A stretch of DNA of 48,228 nucleotides from Podochytrium sp. JEL0797 (taxonomy: Eukaryota; Chytridiomycota; Chytridiomycetes; Chytridiales; Chytriomycetaceae), in contig JADGJG010000084.1 of assembly GCA_027596195.1 (NCBI GenBank), positions 1 to 48,228 of the forward strand. The letters run 5' to 3'. Made by a program: the position numbers and the translations under genes. Under the pieces are notes generated by a model, which was given only the letters and a program-made list of their open reading frames with translations, ran no database searches and was not told the origin of the DNA. This document shows, one piece after another, positions 32,873-45,575 of the stretch; within the stretch, counting starts at the first letter, position 1, and every line of letters begins with the position of its first letter.

Positions 32873-34793
32873 ATGGATTTATTGGATGATCTGGACGACC
32901 TTGACGACGATGAGCAGCCCACCCACGCTCCCTCTACCAATGCCGCGAAGGCAAATCCAAACGCCGCCCTGATGGGGTCCCTATCGACTGCGGACGGCAG
33001 CGACGACGACATGAGGGACGACATGGAGGACGTGCCCGAAGACCAAGACCCCGACGAAGCCCTGCCCGACCTGACTGCAATCTCAACCATCACTGCCGTG
33101 GCCCATCTGTCATCCTCGAAGCGTCTGACGGAAATCATGACGGTTTGTGCTCCCATCAAGCCCACCACAACAACTGCGCGCTCATCCCGCCTCCTTCGGA
33201 AACACAGAAAATAGACCACTTCATGGCCTCCAGTCGCATCAGAAGCCAGGCCGACAACACGGGTCCCGTCGAAGAAGACCCAGAATACCAAGTTCTGGTG
33301 AAGGCCAACAACCTCATGTTTGACGTTGACTCGGAGATTCTGCTAGTTCACAAGGTAACCCCAAGACTAATCCCTTCATGCACTTCTCCTTCTCCTTCGG
33401 CTTCTAATCCGCCGTTTCGTTTTCGCAGTTCATTGTCGACAAATACTCGTTCCGCTTCCCCGAACTCGCCCAACTCGTCCCCAACGCGTTGGACTACGCG
33501 CGTTCTGTCAAAACCATTGGAAACGAAATGAATTGCATGAAACTCGATCTCAAGTCGCTTCTCCCGATGCCCATTGTCATGAACATCACTGTGAGTTGCC
33601 TCTTGTTTTTGGGATTCGCGCCGTGAGTTGAGCCAAGATCAACGCGAAATCGCGGACGCGAACCCCCACCAACAGAAAAAAGTAATTTACCCCTCTCCTT
33701 CAGGTCTCCGCCACCGCGACCAACGGCCGCCCCCTCACGTCCGAGCAACTCTCCACCATTTTCGAAGCCTGCGATATGGCACTCCACCTCGAATCCATCA
33801 AACACACCATCTTGCAATACGTTGAATCGCGCATGACCTTCCTCGCGCCGAACCTCACCGCCATCTTGGGCCCCACCACGGCCGCGAAGCTCATGGGAGC
33901 CGCCGGCGGGTTAACCGCGTTGAGTAAAATCCCCGCCTGCAACCTGCAATGTATCGGCAAACTCGTGAAAGGCGCGGACTCGGGCGGCATGTTTGCCAAA
34001 GGCCAGTTGAAGCACGCCGGGTTCATTTTCTACAGCGAGATGGTGCAAAGTGTTCCACCGGATTACCGCAACAAAGCGACGCGGATGATTAGTGCCAAGT
34101 GTTGTTTGGCGGCGCGATTGGATCGTGCGAGGGAAACGCGGGATGGGAATGCGGGGAGGATTTGGAGGGATGATATTGCGAAAAAGTTGGAGAAGGCGAT
34201 GGAGCCGCCACCTGGACATGCGACGAAGGCGTTGCCGATTCCGAATGATGGGCCAAAGAAGAAGAGAGGTGGAAAGAGGTTTGTGTATTTTATTTTTGTT
34301 AGTTTTTGGTGGGTGCATGGTCGCTGACGAACGCGTTTTTTCTTCTTCGTTTTGCAGGCTCCGTCGGCAGAAGGAACTCTTGTCCGTCACGGAAGCATGG
34401 AAGGCACAGAACCGTATGAAATTCGGAGAGGCTGAGGAAGAGATTATTGTGGGCGACACGGTCAAGGGACTCGGGTTGCTGGGCGGCCAAACAGGCAAAA
34501 TCCGGTCCGCGGCAGTGGATCCCAAAAAGAAGCGTGAGTTTCGCTTTCGTTTTTTCTATTTACGCGATTCATGGAAATAACTGATTTAATTCTCCCCTGC
34601 CACAGTTCAAATGTCCAAGAAGCACCGCTCCTTTTCGGGAACTAGCGGCACTGCTTCAGGGTTCTCATCGTCGTTGGCCTTCACGCCTGTTCAAGGACTC
34701 GAGCTCGAAAACCCTGAGGCAATGGCGCAGAGGAAAGCGGCCATGACGGATGACAAGTATTTTGGAGGGTTCAAGAAACCGATGGCGAAATGA
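32873..34793 (+). CDS. PRP31: U4/U6 snRNP protein Prp31
   Basis: Six exons (32873-33142, 33208-33354, 33430-33590, 33704-34278, 34358-34533, 34606-34793) encode about 505 residues. An acidic N-terminus (DLLDDLDDLDDDEQ) precedes the NOSIC/Nop domain: HKFIVDKYSFRFPELAQLV, then SRMTFLAPNLTAILGPTTAA, LMGAAGGLTALSKIPACN, and GFIFYSEMVQSVPPDYRNKA, which are diagnostic of Prp31 rather than Nop56/58. The C-terminal PRP31 domain includes GKRLRRQKELLSVTEAWKAQ and NRMKFGEAEEEI. Prp31 binds the 15.5K protein on U4 snRNA and bridges U4/U6 to U5 in the tri-snRNP. The intron between 34278 and 34358 splits the KRLRR motif cleanly. Confidence 0.96.
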
Positions 34794-35027
34794 TTTTTGC
34801 TTCTTTTTTGTGTGCTCCTTCATTAAAAAATAGCCTTGTGTTTTGCTCCTTTTCTTTATTCTCTTCAAAAAGTAAAAGAGGTAATTTCCGAATCTTATTT
34901 AGTTACGCGTGCGAGCGATCTCGTTCTCCTTCCCCTCATTGGCCAACCAACTGCGGCGCCAGAAGAAAGGCGAGACGGGGGGCAAAAGGAAAATTTGCAA
35001 ATCTCCGTCCAAGCACCACTTCGACCA

Positions 35028-35744
35028 ATGGGCGCACCTTCCTCGACACCTTCGCACTCCGCACCGCCCTCTGCGCGCAACGCCGCCAAACGCCTCCTCC
35101 GCGAGCTGATGGACAACGAGAAGGAGGCCGGCGCCTCGCCCGCGGGCCCTGTTCTTGCGCTGCGCCCGATCAGCGACGACAACTTGTTCGAGTGGATCGC
35201 CGTCATCACCACGGGCGAAGAGGGCGGGGTCTCGCCCTTCGAAGGTGCGTGTCTTCTTTGCGAGGAAGTCGAGTGCTGACAAATCACAGGCGGAAGGTTC
35301 AAGCTCAACATTGTCGTGCCTGAGGAATACCCCATGGCTCCGCCCCACATGGTCTTTACTTCGAAAGTGTGTCATCCTAATGTCCACTGGAAGGTATGCA
35401 ATGTCTTTCTGTTGCGCTTGACCGAACATCGCGCTTACTACAATTTATCCGCCCCAGACAGGTGAGATCTGCCTCGACTTGCTGAAGACGTCGTGGTCGC
35501 CTGCGTGGACCCTCAAGTCGGCCTGCCTTGCCATTTCCTATCTTTTGGATGTAAGTAGCTGCTGTGCGCGCGTGTTTGAAAATCGGGCGTTCTCTCAGCC
35601 ACCTGCTGACTTTTATTTGCTTGTCAGGCCCCAAACCCAGATTCTCCCCTCAACTGCGATATTGCTAACTTGTTGCGATGCAATGATCGTAGAGGGTATA
35701 ATTCCCTGATCAAGATGTACACGCGGCTTTATTCTTCTGAATGA
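35028..35744 (+). CDS. PEX4: Peroxisomal ubiquitin-conjugating enzyme Pex4
   Basis: Four exons (35028-35244, 35290-35393, 35458-35550, 35628-35744) encode 176 residues. The E2 fold starts at KRLLRELMDNEKEA; the beta-meander PEEYPMAPPHMVFTSKVCHP leads to the HPN motif, and the active-site Cys is in TGEICLDLLKTSWSPAWTL. The segment SPLNCDIANLLR is typical of Pex4. This E2 monoubiquitinates the PTS1 receptor Pex5 so the Pex1-Pex6 ATPases can recycle it. Vertebrates lack a Pex4 gene and use UBE2D enzymes. The start was chosen at MGAPSSTPSHSAPP, since upstream in-frame residues do not resemble the family. Confidence 0.9.
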
Positions 35745-35938
35745 TATTTCTTGTTCGCCTCGCCCCTGCCCCCCCTCTCTTTATGTATACTGTATTTAGA
35801 AAGAAAACTTTGAGAAAAACTTCCTTGAAAGGATTTATCCGAAAAAATCATCTTTTTGACCCACAGCCACACATGTGGAACTCACGCATTCCAATTACAA
35901 AAATAGACAAGATGTATTTATTTTCACAAGAACCCTCC

Positions 35939-36861
35939 TCAAATCTGAGTCTGAAGAGCGCGCTTCTTTGCCTCCAATCGTGACTTCTCGGCCATCAACT
36001 TTTCCACAATCGAATCCACCTCCCTCTGCTTCTCCGCCTCCATCCCCCCACCCCCACCCCCCGTCACCTTCCCCTTCTCCTCACTCAACAACTTCAAACT
36101 ATCCCTCAACATCCCCACATCATCACGTACGGAAGAAAGATGATTCCGTTTGTACCCAGCCAACCCGTTCATTTCGTCACTCGTGTCTGTGAGAGACGCG
36201 AGTTTCGATTCGGCGGCGATGCGGTCGTCTTCGAGGGTGAGGAGACCCTTTTGGACGATTTGGATCTCTTGGTGCAGTTGGGAAGCGTCTTTCCAGGTTG
36301 CGGCGGCGAGGTCGCGGGTTTGGGGGACGTAGCGGGTGAACATTTTTGATTCGGGTTTCTGGATGAGAGGGGAGTTAGATGCGCGCGGGGGGCGGGGAGA
36401 GGGGGGGTTACTCAACGGCTTTCAAAAATCCTTCCTTGATGTGCATTGGGATTCCGATTGGGAGAGGTTTTCCTTTACGACGACAAGCGAGGACGTGTTG
36501 GAAGTAAATGAACTGTTCTTGGTTGATTGTGGGTGCGCCGAGGGAAATTACGGTCCTTTTGGTTTTTTTTGATTGTGAGCCGCTCCCCTCGGTTTTGTAT
36601 TGGACGGGAGAGGTGCGGGGGTTTACCAGATTTGGGCAAACTCTTCTTGCGAGAGGTAGGATGTTTGGAAGAGTGGTTCGAGTTGAGACACTTATGAGGC
36701 GCAAGGGTTTGATCAGGAAGTGTTAGAACCGGTGCCCGCTGCAGCAAAGAGGGGGGGGGGGGCTTACAGGCCACTTCGTCCTCATCGTTGCAGAACTTGG
36801 AGAACTTGGATTCGTATTGGAACCGATCGGACGGCGTCACATACCAATCGAATTGGCTCAT
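35939..36861 (-). CDS. END3: END3-like EH-domain endocytosis protein, lacking the first EH domain
   Basis: The start MSQFDWYVTPSDRFQYESKF corresponds to the second EH domain of End3. It continues through introns (donor near 36772; exon ending about 36630; acceptor about 36558) to SYLSQEEFAQIW, TVISLGAPTINQEQFIYFQH and VLACRRKGKPLPIGIP. Exon 36567-36417 then joins the last exon 36358-35939, which begins KPESKMFTRYVPQTRDLAAA and is a long coiled coil with SQLHQEIQIVQKGLLTLEDD. End3 works with Pan1 and Sla1 at actin-dependent endocytic sites in yeast. This protein, about 270 residues, begins where the second EH domain begins, so the first EH domain is absent or not annotated. A poly-T tract lies immediately upstream of the start. 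Confidence 0.75.
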
Positions 36862-36966
36862 GTTTTTTTTTCGAACGATTTTTTTTTTCGTCCCCAACTT
36901 CCAATTCCCTCTCCGCAAGCACACGAATTTGTTTATTCAAATGTAGAAAAGGGAAGAGATGATCTA

Positions 36967-38098
36967 TCATGAGAACTTGACCACTGCAAAAAAATGGGAG
37001 GTGGGTCAGAAGGGACAGGGGAGAGAGAGAATATAAAATCTTGCTCTCACCTCCCGTCTTTTTGAGAATGTAAAGAACAATCGCAACCACGAGTCCAATC
37101 ACGGTCAAGAAAATAAAAAGGAGAAAGATCTTGTCTGTCGACATTCGCCTGTATTTTGTTTTCAAATGTGAGATTTCGCGATTGGACGGCGAATCAAGGG
37201 ACCACGGGCGTGCAAACCTCATGAAAACACGCAATTGCTTATCAGCCCGTTTCAAATTAGATTCCACATTCTCAAGTCCCTCTGAAATATTGTGCAGCTG
37301 TTCTCCTTGTTTTTGGATTTCAGAGTTGACTGCAATTCCAATCTGGGAGAACGAAGGAAAAGTTGTTATTCCGGGCGCGTTCAAGATTATTGAATTTTGC
37401 TGCTGTCACCGTACTTCGAGTGTTTGCTCCACGATCCTCTTTGTACGTGAAGTGGCTTCGTGGGTCTGATCTTGAACCATCATGGCTTGTTGAGTCAATT
37501 CCTTGGGCGCCATCTCATCCACGGCTGTTGAAATAAAAGAAAAGGGAGGCAATCATCAGAATCGATCCGAGTGGCGCGTGCACACGTTCCCCCCTAATTT
37601 CCAAACGCGTCGCGGTGGTGGGGGAGGGGAGGGGGGAAGACTCAACTCCTCTTCTTGGGTTCCTCTGCTGCTCCACTCTTGGCCGTCGTTTCAGCCCACT
37701 CCACATCATGCATGAGCTGCGCAATTTCGCCTTCGTATCCTTTCGCTTTGACTTCCCAATCGGGGGAAACGTCTTTCGGCAGGTCGCGGATTTCAACCAC
37801 GATTGTACGGTGTACTTGTTTCGCGCGGGCGAGTCTGTTTTTGAGGTATGCGCATCTCTAGGGTGGGAGAAGGCGGGGTGAGTGTTTTGAGGGAGGGGAG
37901 GGAGGGGAGGGTGGGCGTTGCCTCTGTTCGTTCGGATCCACGCAGATTTGGAATCTCGCGTTCGAGAACTTTTTTGATTCCTTGAAGGAGGTCTTGCATC
38001 TGTTCATCGAATTCTTCGATTTCTGTGGATTTTGTGTGTGTATATGCGGTGAGTGTCACGCGTGTCTTGGTGGTGGCGGCATCAAAACCTGACGACAT
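36967..38098 (-). CDS. Qb-SNARE of the NPSN (novel plant SNARE) type
   Basis: Exons leftward: from 38098, then 37857-37647, 37524-37416, 37342-37218, 37148-37051 and a last exon of 17 nt (36983-36967). The SNARE helix runs through KRIVEQTLEIGIAVNSEIQK and ISEGLENVESNLKRADKQL. It is followed by MSTDKIFLLFIFLTVIGLVV, a C-terminal membrane anchor with the TDK motif seen in NPSN proteins. The N-terminal half is a helical bundle (MHDVEWAETTAKSG). NPSN proteins act in secretory and cytokinetic fusion in plants. The first exon-exon junction (near 37860) does not resolve cleanly, so the N-terminal 50 residues are uncertain. Vti1 is the alternative, but the segment just before the anchor fits NPSN better. 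Confidence 0.8.
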
Positions 38099-38163
38099 CT
38101 TTTGACAATTTTTTGTTGGAGATAAAAAGAAAATAAAAGAAAAAAGAAGCATGGTTGGAGAGT

Positions 38164-38169
38164 TTTATT
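38164..38169 (-). terminator. Polyadenylation signal of ETFA
   Basis: AATAAA on the minus strand lies 14 bases after the TAA of the ETF alpha gene. The next gene on the same strand starts at 38098. Confidence 0.5.
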
Positions 38170-38182
38170 GGCTAGTTTTCTT

Positions 38183-39813
38183 TTACTTCTTCAGCTTCTC
38201 CGTGATTTCGGGAATAGCCTGCAAAAACAGCCAGTCGTTTAGCGTTTCATTGAAAATCAGAATTCATTGAAAATTTACCGTGAACAAGTCAGCAACGAGG
38301 CCGTAGTCAGAGATCTGGAAGATGGGTGCCTCTGGGTCCTTGTTGATGGAAACAATCACCTTGGAGTCCTTCATTCCGGCAAGGTGCTGGAAAATCGGAA
38401 ATTTTGAAATTAGCCACGAGCGAGACCCATGTGTTGGGACGAATGATACTGCAAATAGATCACATCTGCCCCCCCTCTTCACGTGCTTTTGAATCCATTA
38501 TGTCATCCCATATCACGGCAACTCGTGTCCTCGAGCCAGGATCCCACCAAAGAGGCTCCCCCTCACACCACCGCAAATTGCGCGCCACCCTCGATTCGAT
38601 ACGATCATCCAATATGAATTTAACTAATCCAATCCAATCCAATCCAATCAAAGGTGATTTCGTCTAGTTTGGGGGTTTACCTGAATGGCGCCCGAGATTC
38701 CAACGGCAAAGTAAATTTGGGGAGCAACAATCTTTCCGGTTTGTCCGATTTGAAGGTCGTTGTTGACGAATCCAGCATCGACGGCAGCACGGGAAGCACC
38801 GACTGTTTTGATAAAAACGGAAAATGAGCAAAGAAGGGGGGGAAGGAATTGAATTTAGGGAGAATCAACATTACCAGCTCCACCCATCGTGTCGGCCATA
38901 TCGTAGAGCATCTTGAAGTTGTCTCCGTTCTTCATTCCGCGTCCACCGGCAATTACAACCTTTGCGCTGCCGAGCTCGGGGCGGTCGTTCTTGACAATCT
39001 CTTCGCTGATCCACTTGGTTCCGACTGTTTTTGAATGAATGGATATTGAGTTGCTGGTAGGAGAGGGGGGGGGGCTGAGGAAGGCGAAAATGATGCGTAC
39101 TGGCGGCTTCGGCAACTGCCGGGACATCTTCGACGGCGGCGGAGCCACCGGTGGTGGCGGGAGCAGCAAATGCGGTGGATCTGACAGTCAACAGCTTGTA
39201 CTTGTCTGAGGACTGGACGGTTGCGATCGCGTTGCCTAAAAAAGAAGCATTAGTCATCTTTTGATCGGGTAAAGTCGGAACTATGCAGCACACATGGGGC
39301 AGATGGGAGACGCACCGGCATAGATGGGACGCACGAACGTGTCTGGCGACTTGACGTCGATGACGTCCGAGATTGGCGACACGTCGAGGATTGCGGCGAC
39401 GCGCGGAAGCAGGTTTTTGCCAAAGGAGCTCGCGGCGACGACGACGTGGGTGAAGGCGCCCTTCTCGGCGACAGAGGCGACCACTGGCGCAAAGGCCTCG
39501 GGAAGCGAAGACTCGCCAGTGGCCACGAGGACGCGCGCGACGCCTGACACCAGAGACACCTCCTTGGCAATGGCGGCGCCGCCGCTGCCTGAGACAAGGG
39601 CACTGACAGGGAAGCCAATGCGCGTGGCGGCGGCGAGCGCGTTGAGCGTGGACCCGGCGAGTTTGCCAGCCTTGTGCTCAACAAGGACAAGTGTCGAGTT
39701 GTTGCGCGCGAGTCGCGTCTGTTTGTCTCTGTCTCAGTTTCTACTTGCCTTTAAAACGAATAACTACTTACGGCGAAAAGAGTCGTGCGAAGGCGGGTCT
39801 GGGGCGCAAACAT
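38183..39813 (-). CDS. ETFA: Electron transfer flavoprotein subunit alpha, mitochondrial
   Basis: Seven exons (39813-39772, 39718-39316, 39235-39100, 39025-38875, 38803-38681, 38387-38279, 38218-38183) encode about 333 residues. The presequence begins [20 protein letters not shown]. Domain I follows ([49 protein letters not shown]). Domain II carries the FAD-binding signature: [58 protein letters not shown] and [23 protein letters not shown] passes electrons from acyl-CoA dehydrogenases to ETF-ubiquinone oxidoreductase. The intron at 38388-38680 is 293 nt, several times longer than its neighbours, and holds a pentanucleotide repeat. Confidence 0.97.
38626..38650. repeat. Short (AATCC)n pentanucleotide repeat
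   Basis: About five tandem AATCC units lie inside the long intron of ETFA. It is a simple microsatellite. Confidence 0.8.
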
Positions 39814-39858
39814 TTTGGAAAGTGTTTTTTTGTTTTTTTTGTTCTCCACTTCTTCGCC
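39814..39858. promoter_or_regulatory. 45-base divergent promoter region of ETFA and the L1-domain gene
   Basis: The two start codons, at 39813 (minus) and 39859 (plus), are separated by only 45 bases, largely T runs on the plus strand. Core promoters must sit within the opposite gene's transcribed sequence, or the two 5' UTRs are extremely short. Confidence 0.5.
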
Positions 39859-41269
39859 ATGGCCAAACAGACCCCAAAGAAGGTTGCTGCCCCCAAACTC
39901 GCCTCCAAGGCCGCAGTGGCTGCCACCACGCCCAAGAAGACCGTCGTGGCAAAGGCCGTGGCTGCCGTCGTGGCCCAGGATCCCCCGAGCAAGGTGCCAA
40001 GGACCCAGGTGTGTAGAATCCGTGATCAGCAAGAGTATGCAAGCTCAACCCACACTTCCCTTAGATTGAGAAGGCCGTCAAGGCTCTCGTGGCCTTCAGC
40101 GAAAAGAAGGCTGCCTCAAAAGCACCGGCAAAGGCCGCCGACTTGCTCGCTGACGGCGACGACGAAATGGACTTGGACGTGGACCCCAGCAACGGACAGA
40201 ACTTTTGGTTGGTCATTGCCACAAAGAAGATGCCCAGCGTTCTCAAGATCAAGCCGGTGAAAATGTATGTTTGCCTTTCAAGCAGTGTTGCGACACGACA
40301 GTCTTTCTAAACGCTCTTTTCTCGTAGCCCTGTCAAGCACTCCTTCGCGCCTTCCGATGCAGAGATTTGCCTGTTCACCAAGGACCCCCAAAGGGAGTTC
40401 AAGGACCTTTTGGAAGCCAAGGGAATCACCAGCATCACAAAGGTAAAACGGAACCTGCGCAACACACGCGTTTCTCTCAAAACCCATCTAACACATTCCC
40501 CATATTCAAGGTGATTGGTGTTTCCAAGCTCAAGGCCGATTACTATTCCTTCGAAGCCAAGAGACAGCTTTGCGAGTCGTTTGACTTGTTTTTGACCGAC
40601 GACCGCATCATTCCCCTTCTCCCACCCTTGCTCGGAAAGACATTTTTCGAAAAGAAGAGGTATACTCGTCGATTGTTGGAATGCAATTGCGGATTCTAAT
40701 GGCGGAATTTCGTGTTCACAACAGACACCCCGTTCCAGTGAGCTTGAAAGCTAAGAAAATCGAGGCCGAGATTGCAAAGGCCATCTCTGGAACCTTCCTT
40801 CACCTCAACAAGGGATTGTGCAAGTGAGTCGCGGGTTTTTTGCGCCCCCTTCGACACTCACGGATCCCCCCATTCTGACCCCCCCAATTTTTTTGGCCTG
40901 TTTCTTTCCCCCAGCTCCGTCAAAATCGGAACCACGTTCCAAACCCAAACCGAGGTGGTTGAAAACATTCTCTTCTCGTTGGAAACGATCGCCTCCAAAA
41001 TCCCGGGTCACTGGAAAAACATTCAATCGATCCACGTGAAGCTCAGTGACTCGGTTTCGTTGCCGCTCTACAACTCCCTCCCGGAGGCTGACATTGCGTT
41101 GGAAGAGCCCAAGCCAAAGAAGGAGAAGAAGGTGGAGGACAAGATGGAAGCTGTTGTTGAGGCTGCTCCTGTGGCGGCGGTTCCCAAGAAGGTGGCCGCC
41201 CCGGCACCTGTTGCCATCAAGGCTGTGAAGGCTGGAAGGGTCGAGAAGAAGAAGACAACGAAGAAATAA
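39859..41269 (+). CDS. Ribosomal L1-domain protein (RSL1D1/Cic1/Utp30 type)
   Basis: Six exons (39859-40008, 40065-40264, 40328-40442, 40511-40659, 40725-40823, 40915-41269) encode 355 residues. A basic Ala/Lys/Pro N-terminus leads into a ribosomal L1 fold: QNFWLVIATKKMPSVLKIKP, SFAPSDAEICLFTKDPQREF, VIGVSKLKADYYSFEAKRQL, FLTDDRIIPLLPPLLGKTFF and NKGLCNSVKIGTTFQTQTEV. A Lys/Ala-rich C-terminal tail with KKEKKVEDK follows. The PLLPPLLGKTFF motif and the tails distinguish it from uL1/L10a of the ribosome and place it with nucleolar ribosome-biogenesis factors. The stop codon overlaps an AATAAA. Confidence 0.9.
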
Positions 41270-41567
41270 ACACTGCGCGTTTTTCCTTTTTCTCTCTCTT
41301 TTTTTTCCCCTCTGTCTTCTTCCCTAATCAATTTCGCCCGAAAAAAACGCTTGCTCTCGATCTTCCAGTATCTTACTAAGCAAACAGTCTGATGTTTGGG
41401 CTGAACCGTGCGCGGGGGGGGGGGGGGGGGTTACACGCCCCCACTCAAGATTTGATTTTGGGCGCAAAACGGATTCCACACGGGAGATGGGAATGCTCGG
41501 CAACGAATTCTTCTATCCTCCCTTCTCTTTTGACATCACATAAAAATAATACACAGCAAAATAGTTT

Positions 41568-41573
41568 TTTATT
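41568..41573 (-). terminator. Polyadenylation signal of alpha-tubulin
   Basis: Minus-strand AATAAA lies about 37 bases past the alpha-tubulin stop codon. A run of 17 G at 41414-41430 lies further downstream, between the convergent 3' ends. Confidence 0.45.
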
Positions 41574-41609
41574 TTGCATACACGGAAATGAGAGAAGGCT
41601 CCGAAGAGT

Positions 41610-44854
<3,245 letters not shown>

Positions 44855-45180
44855 AAAAACAACAACTAGTTTTCCTTGTTTGTTTTTTTTGCTTTCGAAT
44901 AAAATGGTCCGTGTAATTATTTTCCAAGAATCTGGGTGCGATGGGCGATTGTGCGGATTTGCTTTTGAAGGAAGTGTCGCTGATGAAAAAATCTGCGAGT
45001 ATGTATGGGATATATCCGCATTTCAAAATAATTTTTGCGTTCCTGAAGCAGCCGTGCACATTGAGAGCTAACTTTTGATAGGCATCAGAATCGCTTTCTT
45101 TTTTTGCGTTTTCTTTGTCGCGCGCGTACCTTGGGTCTTCAAAACCCAAATACCGGTCCCCCCAACCTTGGTTCGAGCTT
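44855..45180. other. 3' region of beta-tubulin, no gene seen
   Basis: It contains the beta-tubulin polyadenylation signal AATAAA at 44898-44903. A 55-codon open frame follows directly (44904-45071) but it begins at the signal itself and shows no domain, so it is probably chance. Confidence 0.45.
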
Positions 45181-45575
45181 CGAAATCCGTTTTCACTCCA
45201 CTCAATGCGTTCGCATTCTGTTTGTGATGCGCATTTGTTCGCTCCTCAAACAATCCCCCTTTCCCTTTCCGCATTTGTGTGCACTTCAAACATCAAACAC
45301 CAAAACAAGCTCCTTATATTCGAGATTCGCGAAGTATGCTCTTCAAACACTGAAATCCCATTTCGGCAATCCACCCAACACAGCCACATTCTATTCTGAC
45401 GCCCTTAAAAAATACTAAAAGCCCCTAGCACTCTCCTCAATTCATTTGCTTGTATTTGTGCCTCGCATTTCTTCTCTCTTCCAACGCTGAAATACCATTT
45501 CGGTATTCCACTTAATGCAGTCGCATTCTATCCATGACGCATATTTGTTCACACCTCAAACACAAAAAGCCCTTT
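45181..45575. repeat. Three diverged copies of a roughly 75-110 base repeat
   Basis: Copies start at about 45181, 45350 and 45487. Each begins with a form of GAAATcCCatTTcggnattCCAC, then CgCATTCTatt and a GACGC or GATGC, and copies 1 and 3 continue with cATTTGTTCnCnCCTCAAAC. Copies 2 and 3 also share AAAAGCCC-TTGCACT downstream. The third copy overlaps the end of the DUF6589-type reading frame. Identity is roughly 60-75 percent by eye. Confidence 0.6.

Noticed and set aside
38626..38650. The AATCC array as a telomere-like or functional repeat
   Set aside because: Only about five units inside one intron; it is an ordinary microsatellite.
44904..45071. A 55-codon frame after beta-tubulin
   Set aside because: It begins inside the polyadenylation signal and lacks any family resemblance.
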